Of a stretch of 64,000 bases of DNA, positions 1 to 8,144 are shown one piece after another. The position numbers and the translations under genes were made by a program. Numbering within the stretch: position 1 is the first letter of the stretch; every line of letters starts with the position of its first letter. The notes under the pieces were generated by a model. It did not search any database and was not told where the DNA came from. It saw nothing but the letters and a program-made list of their open reading frames with translations. Origin of the DNA: Paenibacillus peoriae (GTDB lineage Bacteria > Bacillota > Bacilli > Paenibacillales > Paenibacillaceae); assembly GCF_022531965.1 (NCBI RefSeq), contig NZ_CP092831.1:3233001-3297000 (forward strand), given 5' to 3'.

Positions 1-270
1 CTGCCCCGCCAGTAACTGATCAATGCTCTCTTGCACAAAGGAACTGCCATTCACGCTATCTTGCGTAGCTCGTGCAGCTATTCGCAACATCAGCTCGCTC
101 AGACCTTGTTTCTGCCGAATAGCTTCCAGCACATTCTTATAGGAAACCTCCAGAGCGGGCGGAAGCATTAATCTGCTTCGCGCCTCCTGCAGCCCAGTAG
201 TTCGACGATTCCCCGGATTACCGAACAAGATAAACGGCTCGCTGACAATACAGTCTGACATCCTAACCAT
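1..270 (-). CDS. STM4014 family protein, N-terminal part (runs off the left edge)
   Basis: The minus strand reads open from an ATG at 270 to the window edge, giving 90 codons. An in-frame TGA lies four codons upstream of that ATG and a GAGG-type ribosome site sits about 7 bases before it, so the start is well fixed. The N-terminus carries the motif FILFGNPGNRRT followed by RLMLPPALEVSYK, which I recognise as the opening of the STM4014 family, proteins of unknown function often described as ATP-grasp-like. The gene follows the STM4015-like gene by 67 bases on the same strand, as in the Salmonella STM4011-STM4015 type of cluster. Function is unknown and the C-terminal part is outside the window. 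Confidence 0.75.
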   Translation of the reverse strand, partial: MVRMSDCIVSEPFILFGNPGNRRTTGLQEARSRLMLPPALEVSYKNVLEAIRQKQGLSELMLRIAARATQDSVNGSSFVQESIDQLLAGQ

Positions 271-337
271 AGAGCCGCCTCACTTTAGATCATTTTAATT
301 TTGAAAACAGTCCGTTTTAGAAATCCATTTGTACAAA

Positions 338-1180
338 TTACTCAGTCAGTGATGGATAGCGCCAATCATCTTCCTCATCCGCTTCTTGTTGATCTTCCAC
401 GTTCACAGATAGACCCGAGCTTTTCCAACGTTGCATCATTTCACTAGACATATAATGATAGCTCAAATCCAGATGCTTCAGCCCTTTTATACTTTCACTA
501 GCCAGTAGCGCTTCTGCACCTTTATCAGACAACGTACCTTGTGAGAGATCCAGCACTTCCAATTGTCCAATCACAGGGGCATTAGCTGCTGCAATAGCAA
601 TTTCATCCTGTATTTCACTATCTTTGAGTCCCAAGTATGTAAGTTTGGGAAAAGGATTGCTGTCTAAAAACGGCAAAATATCTTTAAGGTTACCGTCAAA
701 GCCATAGTTCTCGACACCCAAATACAGTTCCAACTTGCGCAGTTCAGGCAGTTCGGCATTACATATTTGCTGAAGAACGCTCACAGGCAGGCCACCACAG
801 ATAATAACCAATTCTTGAAGATGGTTATGACGAAGCGGCTCCAAGCTCAGGTCCTGGCTTCCTTTGATATGAAAGGACTCCAATGCTGGAAACGCTTCTA
901 ACAATGGGGACAGATTCGTCTGGTTAATCCATGAAACCTCACACTCATCGTATTCCATATCACCAATAAACAGTTTGCGTATCTTAGGGAAATGATCTTT
1001 GAGCTTCACTAACACTGGGATAAAATCCTCTGGTGAACTTTCATAGGCGCCGCCCCAATCACCAATGATGAGATCTGTAACTTGCGCGCTCTCCGGCTTG
1101 GCTGCCAGTTCCTCAATAGATTTAGCCATCGTTTGGCCATTCTCGTAAGCTTCATAATCCACTACCAATTTCACTTCCAT
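338..1180 (-). CDS. STM4015 family leucine-rich-repeat protein
   Basis: A 280-residue cytosolic protein with no signal peptide. The body is a run of leucine-rich repeats such as LRKLELYLG, LTYLGLKDSEI, LEVLDLSQGTL and LKHLDLSYHYM. The C-terminus is acidic and ends in YPSLTE, which resembles the usual end of STM4015 family proteins. A GGAG sequence precedes the ATG. It is the first gene of an apparent operon with the STM4014-like gene downstream. Members of this family travel with two radical SAM proteins, a hydrolase and STM4014; the product of the cluster is not known. A scaffold or substrate-binding role for the repeats is inference. Confidence 0.8.
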   Translation of the reverse strand: MEVKLVVDYEAYENGQTMAKSIEELAAKPESAQVTDLIIGDWGGAYESSPEDFIPVLVKLKDHFPKIRKLFIGDMEYDECEVSWINQTNLSPLLEAFPALESFHIKGSQDLSLEPLRHNHLQELVIICGGLPVSVLQQICNAELPELRKLELYLGVENYGFDGNLKDILPFLDSNPFPKLTYLGLKDSEIQDEIAIAAANAPVIGQLEVLDLSQGTLSDKGAEALLASESIKGLKHLDLSYHYMSSEMMQRWKSSGLSVNVEDQQEADEEDDWRYPSLTE

Positions 1181-1310
1181 CTTACAATTCCTCCGATCGC
1201 TTGTCTGAGATCTCGTAAACTATCTATTTCCAATTTAGTCTATCCTATTCTACCAATGTTCGTCAAAAATAGTCCCATATCGACATTAATCCTATGTAAA
1301 ATCTGCTGAA

Positions 1311-1350
1311 TGAAATAAAAACAAGACAGCCCGCTAAGCAGGCTGTCTTT
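1311..1350 (-). terminator. Intrinsic terminator of the efflux operon
   Basis: An 8-bp perfect stem (AGACAGCC, 1324-1331, pairing with 1341-1348) with a 9-base loop is followed on the minus strand by TGTTTTTATTT. It lies about 55 bases after the stop of the lipoprotein adaptor gene. Confidence 0.85.
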
Positions 1351-1403
1351 GCATATTCATAATAAACTTCTACTATTATATAGTACGTAAGTTTAGAGCC
1401 TAA

Positions 1404-2870
1404 TTATTGGCTAATTGTAATCGGTGAGTTATCGGACAGCAATGCCAGATTATTCACGATCACATTCTCCTCATTGCTCAAGCCACTGGTAACGAGTGTT
1501 TGTGAACCTGCCGTCTGAACAGTCTTCACTTCCTTACGTTTCGCATGGTCTCCGTTTACAACATATACATATTCTTTACCTTGATCCTTTTGAACTGCCG
1601 CAGTAGGAACCACAATGCCTTCTTGTGCATTGGCAGCGACAAAGCTGATATCAGCCAACATGCCGGATTTCAGTATCGTGTCTGGATTCGCTACTGAGAT
1701 TTTTACAGGATAACCTTTTCCACTTGCATCCAACGGGCTTACATTTTTAACTGTACCTGTTGTTACAATGTTGGAAGCTGCAACACGAACCTGTACCTTG
1801 TCACCTGCTTTTACATTGTTGATCTGTTCCGCTGGAACATAGATCAAAGTATTGACCGTACTCAGATTAGCGATGACCAGCGCAGGAGACTGAGCGGATA
1901 CCATTTCGCCCACTTCTGCATTTTTAGTGCCCACAATACCATTGATCGGTGATGTTACAACAGTATCATCCAATGCGTCCTGAGCAATGTTCACATTCAG
2001 CTGAGCCTGCTTAAGAGATTGTTGGCTGGACTCGATAACCGCAGTATTTTGAGATACTTTGAGCTGATTTTGCGCATTACTGTAACCGCTATTGGCATTA
2101 CTGTAGCTATTTTTTGCTGAATCATAGCTGTTGCGAGCTGTAGTTAGAGCCTTCTGCGCAGCTACCAACTGATCTTGCGCGTTAGCCTGCGCATTTTGTG
2201 CATTATTGTAAGCCGCTTCCGCATTCACGACTGCTGTTTTGGCTTGTTCTAATTGTGCTTGGGTGCTCGCACCTGCATCAAATAGACTTTGTGTACGTGT
2301 TACATTCTTCTGTGCATCTGCCAAAGCTTGCTGCGTTTGTTTCACCGTATTGGCTGCCGAGGAGACACCATGTGTTGCTTGTTCTACGGCTGTAGTGGCT
2401 TGATTAATAGCTCCCTGTGCCTGATTGATTGCACTTTGGGATTGAATCACGCCACTCTTGGACTGCACTAAGCCCGAGTTTGCTTGAACCATCGTAGATT
2501 CGTGGGATGCTTGAGCGGTGCTTACTCCGGCTGCTGCCGCAGCTGCTGCGGCGCGGGCTTTCGCAACATTATTCCGCATATCCTTATCATCAAGCTTGAA
2601 CAGTACTTGACCCTTTTTAACCTCGGAGCCAATATCCACAGGCAGCTCAACCACTTTACCGCCCACTTTAGGCACGATGTTCACCGTCTCCGAAGGTGTA
2701 ACCGTTCCTGTATAAATATTTCCCTGTCCGATAATTCCCTGCTGTGCTTGGCTGATTTTAACCGGAACGACCATATCCTGAGCCGCCCCGCTATTACTGG
2801 AGCAGCCTGCCAGCACTGCGCCGCCGAGCACTAAAGCCGCTAATGTACTTTCTACTCTCAATATTTTCAT
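1404..2870 (-). CDS. Efflux adaptor (membrane fusion protein), lipoprotein, MacA/HlyD-like
   Basis: A 488-residue protein with a lipoprotein signal peptide: a hydrophobic segment ends in the lipobox LAGC, with the acylated Cys near residue 23. After it come a first half-lipoyl/barrel segment (around 55-95), a very long Ala/Gln/Asn-rich coiled-coil hairpin (around 100-285) with repeats such as VEQATHGVSS, and then a second lipoyl half and beta-barrel (TSPINGIVG, LVIANLSTVN). This is the adaptor order of the RND/MacA type. It is the last gene of a three-gene operon with a DHA2 permease and a shorter EmrA-like adaptor. A Gram-positive has no TolC, so the hairpin probably spans the wall region or clamps the transporter. 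AAAGGGA precedes the ATG. Confidence 0.85.
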   Translation of the reverse strand: MKILRVESTLAALVLGGAVLAGCSSNSGAAQDMVVPVKISQAQQGIIGQGNIYTGTVTPSETVNIVPKVGGKVVELPVDIGSEVKKGQVLFKLDDKDMRNNVAKARAAAAAAAAGVSTAQASHESTMVQANSGLVQSKSGVIQSQSAINQAQGAINQATTAVEQATHGVSSAANTVKQTQQALADAQKNVTRTQSLFDAGASTQAQLEQAKTAVVNAEAAYNNAQNAQANAQDQLVAAQKALTTARNSYDSAKNSYSNANSGYSNAQNQLKVSQNTAVIESSQQSLKQAQLNVNIAQDALDDTVVTSPINGIVGTKNAEVGEMVSAQSPALVIANLSTVNTLIYVPAEQINNVKAGDKVQVRVAASNIVTTGTVKNVSPLDASGKGYPVKISVANPDTILKSGMLADISFVAANAQEGIVVPTAAVQKDQGKEYVYVVNGDHAKRKEVKTVQTAGSQTLVTSGLSNEENVIVNNLALLSDNSPITISQ

Positions 2871-2938
2871 GATAATTCCCTTTCTTTCTGTCCGTGGAAA
2901 TAATGTAAGCCATCCAGTCGTATTTTATAGTTCTTTGA

Positions 2939-4456
2939 TTAAGCTTCCGGCTGTGTCTTTGCTTTCTTCCTCTGAATAAACAAAAAGATTAGTGGAATCG
3001 TGCAAAACAGCGGTATGGATGAAATGAGGAACGTATCCCCAATCCCTCTTGATGTGGCATCTAGTGTGATTAAACTACTTATGGATGACATCCATGAGCT
3101 GCCCAATGTCGCTTGTAGCGTATGAGCCGAGTCTGGCGTAATGGACTCCGAAATTTGCTGGGCATGAGCAGCCGAACGGCTTTGCATAATGGCGGTTAGC
3201 ACCGCAATCGCCATAGATGCAGCCACAGTACGTACCAGATTGGATGCTGTAGATGCATTGGCTACCTTGCTCGGATGAACGGCATTCATACCGACCGTGG
3301 ACAATGGCATCATGCAAATACCAATTCCCAGACCCCGTAATGCCATTACGGTTTCCAACCAGGCATGCGAAGTATCTGGCGTAAGCTGGTGAAGATGATA
3401 GGTCATAAAGCTGGTTAGCGTCAGGCCCACAAGCCCCAAAGGCACAATTCCGAACTTATCGAACAGCTTCCCGGCAATAGGCATCATAGCCGCCATGGCA
3501 ATGGCCTGTGGAATGAGGATAATACCAGTATCAATCGGTGACACACGCTGGATATTTTGCAAAAACAACGGTGTTAGGAACGTTCCTCCGTACATCCCCA
3601 TCATGACCAGACTAGAGGCAATAACACTAATCGTATACTTTGAATTCTTGAATAATGAGATTTCAATTACAGCATTATCCTTGCCGCTTTCTACATAGAT
3701 CAGAAAAACAAGTGCCCAGAAAGCAATAAACAGCAGGGATACAATTCCAAAAGAAGTCCAGCCATCACGCTGGCCGTTTGTCAATGCGTACAAGAGTGTT
3801 CCGGCACAAGTTGCGGCCAGCAAAAAGCCCGGTAGATCAAACGGCTTCGGCTCTACTTTAGGCGGCTCTTTGATTAGAAGAATAACCATTAAAATTGCAA
3901 ATAAAGCAACCGGCACACTGACAATAAACAAGAACCGCCAGTTAAACCACTCAATCAAATATCCGCTAAGCGTAGGCCCTACAGCCGGCGCTGCCATTGC
4001 GGCGATCCCCCATATACCAAGGGACATACCGATTTGTTCACGCGGCATAATTTTGTAAATAATCGTCATACTCAGCGGCATAATAACACCACCGCCCAGA
4101 CCAGCCAGCACCCGTGCTGCGATCAGGGAAGAATCACTCCATGCAAAAATACATATTCCCGTTCCCAGCGAAAATACGCTGAGCGCTAGAATCAAAAACT
4201 TTTTGTATCCGAGGCGCTGCTCCATATATCCGGTAATCGGTACAATTACACCAGATGCAAGCGTGTAACCTGTAATAACCCACTGAATACGTGTCGTCGT
4301 AGATCCTAAATCCGTCGTCAATCTAGGAATGGCGACATTGATCAGACTGTTGTTCAGAATGGCGACAAAGGCGCCTAAAACGATAGCGAAAAAGGCAAGC
4401 CAGCGTTCTTTGGAAGAATCTGTCGAAGGAGCAGCAGCAATTTCATTGGCAGCCAC
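2939..4456 (-). CDS. DHA2-family MFS multidrug exporter (EmrB-like)
   Basis: A 505-residue membrane protein with about 14 hydrophobic segments, the size and layout of DHA2 drug:proton antiporters such as EmrB. The antiporter motif C region reads PAVGPTLSGYL near residue 155, and the end is basic (RKKAKTQPEA). The start is a GTG 7 bases after GGAGGGG. It lies 15 bases after the EmrA-like adaptor and 68 bases before the lipoprotein adaptor, so the three are probably one transcript. The substrate cannot be read from the sequence; drugs or self-made lipopeptides or polyketides are possible. Confidence 0.9.
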   Translation of the reverse strand: MAANEIAAAPSTDSSKERWLAFFAIVLGAFVAILNNSLINVAIPRLTTDLGSTTTRIQWVITGYTLASGVIVPITGYMEQRLGYKKFLILALSVFSLGTGICIFAWSDSSLIAARVLAGLGGGVIMPLSMTIIYKIMPREQIGMSLGIWGIAAMAAPAVGPTLSGYLIEWFNWRFLFIVSVPVALFAILMVILLIKEPPKVEPKPFDLPGFLLAATCAGTLLYALTNGQRDGWTSFGIVSLLFIAFWALVFLIYVESGKDNAVIEISLFKNSKYTISVIASSLVMMGMYGGTFLTPLFLQNIQRVSPIDTGIILIPQAIAMAAMMPIAGKLFDKFGIVPLGLVGLTLTSFMTYHLHQLTPDTSHAWLETVMALRGLGIGICMMPLSTVGMNAVHPSKVANASTASNLVRTVAASMAIAVLTAIMQSRSAAHAQQISESITPDSAHTLQATLGSSWMSSISSLITLDATSRGIGDTFLISSIPLFCTIPLIFLFIQRKKAKTQPEA

Positions 4457-4471
4457 ATGGACCCCTCCTTT

Positions 4472-5134
4472 TTAAGGTGTATGAATTTTTACTTCCACGT
4501 TCGTTCCAGGGATAAGCTTCATATCCTTCGGCTTGTTCACAGCAATCTCTACAGGCACACGCTGGGTCACCTTGTTAAAGTTACCACTTGTGTTGACTGC
4601 AGGAACGAGTGAGAACACGGCGTTGGAGGCTTCGCCCACTTTACGAACTTTACCCTGAATCACCTGGTCACCTGCTGCATCAAGCGTAATATCCACAAGC
4701 TGTCCTGGTTTAATACGGTTAATGTCAGTTTCTTCAATGTTCGTGGATACGTACAAGCTGTTCATATCCACCATAGTTGCAACAGCACTACCCGGCGATC
4801 CGATTTCATGCTCTTTGGAATAAATCTTAATGACGGTTCCGTTGATCGGCGCGCGCAGTACGGACTTGCTGATCATACTCGCATCCAGCCCAGATACATC
4901 CTGCTCGGCAATAGGTTCATTACGCTGAACAACATCTCCTTCTTCCACATCAATGTGGCTTATTTCTCCGGAGATTTGCGGCATTACTTTATATTGATCT
5001 GCTTGAATGCGCGCATCGTCACTTTTAACAAAGTGTGTTGCTTGATACCAATAATAGTAGCCAATAGCTCCACCGCTCAGAACGAGCAGTACAATGAGGA
5101 TTGGCAATACAGTTTTCTTACTCACTTCTTCCAC
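4472..5134 (-). CDS. HlyD/EmrA-family secretion adaptor
   Basis: A 220-residue protein with one N-terminal membrane helix (around 9-27) and then biotinyl-lipoyl-like halves: VMPQISGEISHIDVEEGDVV and, after a very short spacer, LRAPINGTVIKI. A barrel ends in PGTNVEVKIHTP. The coiled-coil hairpin of EmrA is almost absent, so this is a short adaptor, usual in Firmicutes. The ORF opens with GTG at 5134, but a second GTG at 5125 (MSKKTVLPI) is better placed behind the purine-rich AGGGGTGG and may be the real start. It is the first gene of the efflux operon. Confidence 0.85.
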   Translation of the reverse strand: MEEVSKKTVLPILIVLLVLSGGAIGYYYWYQATHFVKSDDARIQADQYKVMPQISGEISHIDVEEGDVVQRNEPIAEQDVSGLDASMISKSVLRAPINGTVIKIYSKEHEIGSPGSAVATMVDMNSLYVSTNIEETDINRIKPGQLVDITLDAAGDQVIQGKVRKVGEASNAVFSLVPAVNTSGNFNKVTQRVPVEIAVNKPKDMKLIPGTNVEVKIHTP

Positions 5135-5409
5135 CCCTGTTGTCCAAAAAATTTTTATTATTCAACGCTAATATTTTAAAATTGAAATATTAGGCCATTA
5201 AACCAAATGAAGAACGTAAATAAACACATGGCAACGTGCCATGCAAAAGACAGGACTTATTTTATGTACATAGGACAAGCTAATCCATGATCCACAAACC
5301 GTCTTTTTATATTTAAATATTTTCATATAACTATTGTACATTGAAATATTATAGATATATTTATCTGTTCAGGCAACATAAATTTTCAGTTTTTTCATAA
5401 TTTTTTTTC
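5135..5409. promoter_or_regulatory. Upstream region of the efflux operon with A+T inverted repeats
   Basis: This 275-base gap has no gene. It holds a perfect 8-bp inverted repeat, TAATATTT/AAATATTA (5169-5176 and 5185-5192). A related pair, AATATTT at 5316-5322 and AAATATT at 5344-5350, lies further upstream. A 7-3-7 palindrome, CATGGCA ACG TGCCATG, sits at 5227-5243. These are candidate operator sites for the efflux operon. No regulator gene is adjacent on this side, so the binding protein is unknown. Confidence 0.4.
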
Positions 5410-5440
5410 ATAAAAAAGAACCTTGTTTCCAAGGCTCTTT
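5410..5440 (-). terminator. Intrinsic terminator after the flavodoxin operon
   Basis: On the minus strand AGAGCCTTG, GAAA and CAAGGTTCT form a hairpin with one mismatch, followed by TTTTTTATG. It lies 44 bases after the stop of the 270-residue hypothetical gene. Confidence 0.8.
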
Positions 5441-5483
5441 CACGAAAAGGGATAGTTTACAATTAAAGGGTTACACATTAACG

Positions 5484-6296
5484 TTAAGAGAAAGGCGTAG
5501 GTACAGCTAACCGTTGTTTGCAGTTTTTCGCCTCCTGCCCTTCCTTCGTGTTCTTATTCATTCTGTTTCCATGAGAAACTTGCTCCCCTATGCACCCTCC
5601 GCAACGGCAGCGTTCTGTCGTCCCATGTACATCCTCTTTGGAATCCCGTAATAGCCGTACGTAATCCAGAGATTGCTGTAAAGAAGCAGGTCCCGGAATG
5701 AAACGGACCCTCTTGCCTTCCAGCAGACAGTATACCTCAATAAGCTGAGGAAGAGCTCCAAATGCATAATAACAAAATACATTTGTCATATGTTGGAATG
5801 TACTAATAACGTTAGGATTATAGTCAACGATGTACTTTTGAATGAGCAGGGAATCTGCTTCTGCTGATAGTTGCCAAGCAGCCTGAACAATAAGCGAAAT
5901 ATTGACCTCTAACTCAGGCACGGACGTACAAAATTGTTCATACAGCATCACAGGCACCATCAAGTCATTATTTAAGCCACAAATTTTTGACAACTCACCT
6001 GACACTTTATTTTTGACATCCCAATAATGGAACAAAGATTCAAAGCTGTCTGACTGCTTGGGCCACCATTTCTCCAGCACATACTGGACAGGGACTTCCC
6101 GCCGTACCTTTACTTCCATTCCAAAGTATTCGTTGAGCGCATGCCCTACTGCATATTGAACCCGTTGCCGCCAATTCCAGCCCTCACGCCCTCTTTTCCT
6201 CTGTGATTGACGGATTGGCTGTGGAGTTCTCCACATCTCCTCCAGCTGATAGTCGTGCAGAAGAGGAAAGCCGCTTAAGCTATCGCTATTGCGCAT
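5484..6296 (-). CDS. Hypothetical protein in an iron-regulated flavodoxin operon
   Basis: A 270-residue protein that I do not recognise. It has no signal peptide and no clear membrane helix. The N-terminal third is basic (RQSQRKRGREGWNWRQR), the middle is Tyr/Phe/Leu-rich and probably helical, and a CRCGGC motif near residue 235 could bind metal. The end is basic and low in complexity. The ATG follows GAGGGATAGGT. The flavodoxin stop is only 20 bases upstream, so both are read from the same promoter, which carries a Fur box. An iron-starvation role is inference from context; a partner or maturation factor for the flavodoxin is one possibility. Confidence 0.7.
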   Translation of the reverse strand: MRNSDSLSGFPLLHDYQLEEMWRTPQPIRQSQRKRGREGWNWRQRVQYAVGHALNEYFGMEVKVRREVPVQYVLEKWWPKQSDSFESLFHYWDVKNKVSGELSKICGLNNDLMVPVMLYEQFCTSVPELEVNISLIVQAAWQLSAEADSLLIQKYIVDYNPNVISTFQHMTNVFCYYAFGALPQLIEVYCLLEGKRVRFIPGPASLQQSLDYVRLLRDSKEDVHGTTERCRCGGCIGEQVSHGNRMNKNTKEGQEAKNCKQRLAVPTPFS

Positions 6297-6316
6297 ACCT
6301 ATCCCTCACTCTCTTC

Positions 6317-6775
6317 TCAGGACACCCCAATACCAGCCTGTGCAAATTGTCTTCCGTAAGCTCGGCAATTCTCCTTATCATCATCCAATGGATTGAATTC
6401 AATCTTCAGACTCTCCTGAATGACCGATGCGCCGCGTTCTTTGACTTTTTCCTCTACCAAGTCCACTGCACCACAGAATTGCGTATAGGATGTATCTCCA
6501 CTGCCAAATACTGCCGTCTTTTTACCAGACAGATCAAGTTCGTCTAGTTCCTCGTAAAAATCCAAAAATTCATCAGGAAGCTCACCATCTCCCCATGTAT
6601 ATACACCCAGCAGGAACCCGTCATATGCGAGCAGTTCTTGCGCACTGCAATCATACGAAGCCTTCAACTCAGCCTCATGTCCTGCCTGACGGACGCCCTC
6701 GGCGATCAATTCCGCAATTTCCTCTGTATTACCGGTCAAACTGGCATAAGTAATCATGATTTTACCCAAGTTCAT
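6317..6775 (-). CDS. Flavodoxin (short chain)
   Basis: A 152-residue protein. The FMN phosphate loop reads SLTGNTEE near residues 13-20 and the isoalloxazine-binding loops YTWGDGELP (around 59) and GSGDTSYTQFCGA (around 91) are both present. The length is that of short-chain flavodoxins such as YkuN/YkuP. Flavodoxins replace ferredoxin as low-potential electron carriers when iron is scarce, and the gene sits right behind a promoter overlapped by a Fur box. It is the first gene of a two-gene operon. The ORF starts MNLGKIMITYAS; the ATG at 6775 follows GAGGGATGAA closely. Confidence 0.92.
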   Translation of the reverse strand: MNLGKIMITYASLTGNTEEIAELIAEGVRQAGHEAELKASYDCSAQELLAYDGFLLGVYTWGDGELPDEFLDFYEELDELDLSGKKTAVFGSGDTSYTQFCGAVDLVEEKVKERGASVIQESLKIEFNPLDDDKENCRAYGRQFAQAGIGVS

Positions 6776-6824
6776 CCCTCACCTTTATTTGAAATATGGG
6801 ATGCTTTCACTCCCTGTTACTCAA

Positions 6825-6854
6825 ATAATATTTGATAATGATTCTCATTGTCAA
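6825..6854 (-). promoter_or_regulatory. Sigma-A promoter with overlapping Fur box
   Basis: On the minus strand there is TTGACA (6849-6854), an 18-base spacer and TATTAT (6825-6830). The spacer and -35 region hold TGACAATGAGAATCATTATCA (6833-6853 on the plus strand), a near-perfect 7-1-7 type Fur box. Iron-loaded Fur bound here would block polymerase, so the flavodoxin operon should be induced by iron limitation. Confidence 0.88.
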
Positions 6855-6900
6855 ATGTTAATTTCAAAAACTAGGTTTAATCTTGGGGAAATATACGCAA

Positions 6901-6925
6901 AACAGCCGCATTACATGCGGCTGTT
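6901..6925 (-). terminator. Perfect hairpin with T-rich minus-strand tail (orphan terminator)
   Basis: AACAGCCGCA and TGCGGCTGTT form a perfect 10-bp stem with a 5-base loop. The minus-strand tail is TTGCGTATATTTCC. No minus-strand gene is seen just upstream, so it may insulate the flavodoxin promoter or end an antisense transcript from the methyltransferase region. Confidence 0.5.
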
Positions 6926-7008
6926 GGCTGAAAATCTATGGATAAGCAAATTAATTAGAGGCCTGTTTAATGAAGTAGAATTTCAGCTGTGTTGATAAAA
7001 AAATATTA

Positions 7009-7069
7009 TGTACGTACAATCCATTCCATTTTCATTATTATAATAAAAAACGGGTGGTTGTACGTACAA
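7009..7069. promoter_or_regulatory. Two copies of a TGTACGTACA palindrome, 50 bp apart
   Basis: The 10-bp perfect palindrome TGTACGTACA occurs at 7009-7018 and 7059-7068. The second copy extends to TTGTACGTACAA. The spacing of 50 bases is close to five helical turns, which suits two dimers on one DNA face. They lie about 200 bases upstream of the methyltransferase gene. A weak catabolite-type sequence, TGGAAGCGCTATAA, lies near 7092. The rest of the 6926-7265 gap shows no gene. Confidence 0.45.
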
Positions 7070-7271
7070 GTGGGATTGGTTTCATTTTAATATGGAAGCG
7101 CTATAATTACAAGTACATCCGAGAAAAAATATTTTAGACCCATTGACTACTTACTTATTTATGTAATCATTCGATTGTTGCTGAGGTTTGTTGTACAATA
7201 GACTCCATATGGGGATTTCTGTGCAGCTTGCTGCCTGAATCCTGAATTGACTGCTGAAGGATGGATTGTAC

Positions 7272-8135
7272 ATGTATGTAGCACAAGAATGGAAAGACTA
7301 TGAAGTAATGGATACAGGCGGTGGTGAAAAACTGGAACGTTGGGGTGATATTGTCCTGCGTCGTCCCGATCCGCAAATCATATGGCCTTTGGCCCAGGAA
7401 ACAGCCGAATGGCGTAATGTTCATGGGCATTATCACCGCAGTTCCTCCGGTGGCGGCAACTGGGATATGAAAAAACCTATCCCCGAGCGCTGGACAATTA
7501 GCTATGGACCGCTTAAATTCCACATTAAACCGACCAGCTTCAAGCATACTGGCCTTTTTCCGGAGCAAGCAGCGAACTGGAGCTGGATGATGGATAAAAT
7601 CAAAGGCGCAGGCAGACCGATTTCCGTACTGAACCTGTTTGCATACACGGGAGGAGCCACTACTGCTGCTGCGTATGCAGGAGCCAGTGTAGTTCATGTG
7701 GATGCCGCCAAAGGCATGGTACAGTGGGCAAAGGAAAACGTTCAATTGTCCGGTCTGGCTGACCGTCCAGTACGCTTCATTACGGATGACGTATTCAAGT
7801 TCGTGCAACGGGAACAACGTCGGGACAACCGTTATGATGCCATTATTATGGACCCTCCTTCTTACGGGCGCGGACCGAACGGAGAAACTTGGAAGCTTGA
7901 AGAAAGCCTATACCCGTTTCTCGAATCCTGCATGAGCATCATTTCGGATCAACCGCTGTTCATGCTTATTAACTCCTATACTACAGGTATTTCGCCTACT
8001 GTATTGCGCAACATGCTGAGCATGACAATGCAACAAAAGTACGGCGGCCAAATTAGCGCTGGTGAAATCGGATTGCCGATCACACGCTCGGGATTGAATT
8101 TGCCTTGTGGTATTCTCGGACGCTGGGAGGCTTAA
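7272..8135 (+). CDS. Class I SAM-dependent RNA methyltransferase (RlmI/RlmK-like)
   Basis: A 287-residue protein from the ATG at 7272; AAGGA lies 10 bases before it, whereas an in-frame TTG at 7266 is too close. The N-terminal part (around 1-95) resembles the central region of COG1092-type rRNA methyltransferases (HTGLFPEQ). The Rossmann domain has the SAM motif LNLFAYTGGAT, the acidic VVHVDAAKG, and the catalytic-type DPPSYGRGP. There is no PUA domain. It is followed after 9 bases by a pseudouridine synthase, which supports a role in RNA modification. The exact nucleotide target is not known. Confidence 0.85.
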   Translation: MYVAQEWKDYEVMDTGGGEKLERWGDIVLRRPDPQIIWPLAQETAEWRNVHGHYHRSSSGGGNWDMKKPIPERWTISYGPLKFHIKPTSFKHTGLFPEQAANWSWMMDKIKGAGRPISVLNLFAYTGGATTAAAYAGASVVHVDAAKGMVQWAKENVQLSGLADRPVRFITDDVFKFVQREQRRDNRYDAIIMDPPSYGRGPNGETWKLEESLYPFLESCMSIISDQPLFMLINSYTTGISPTVLRNMLSMTMQQKYGGQISAGEIGLPITRSGLNLPCGILGRWEA

Positions 8136-8144
8136 ATTCCTCTT

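Noticed and set aside
7167..7817. A 216-codon minus-strand frame over the methyltransferase gene
   Set aside because: The plus-strand protein has clear SAM and DPPSY motifs; the reverse frame has no domain or ribosome site. The orphan hairpin at 6901-6925 gave it brief interest only.
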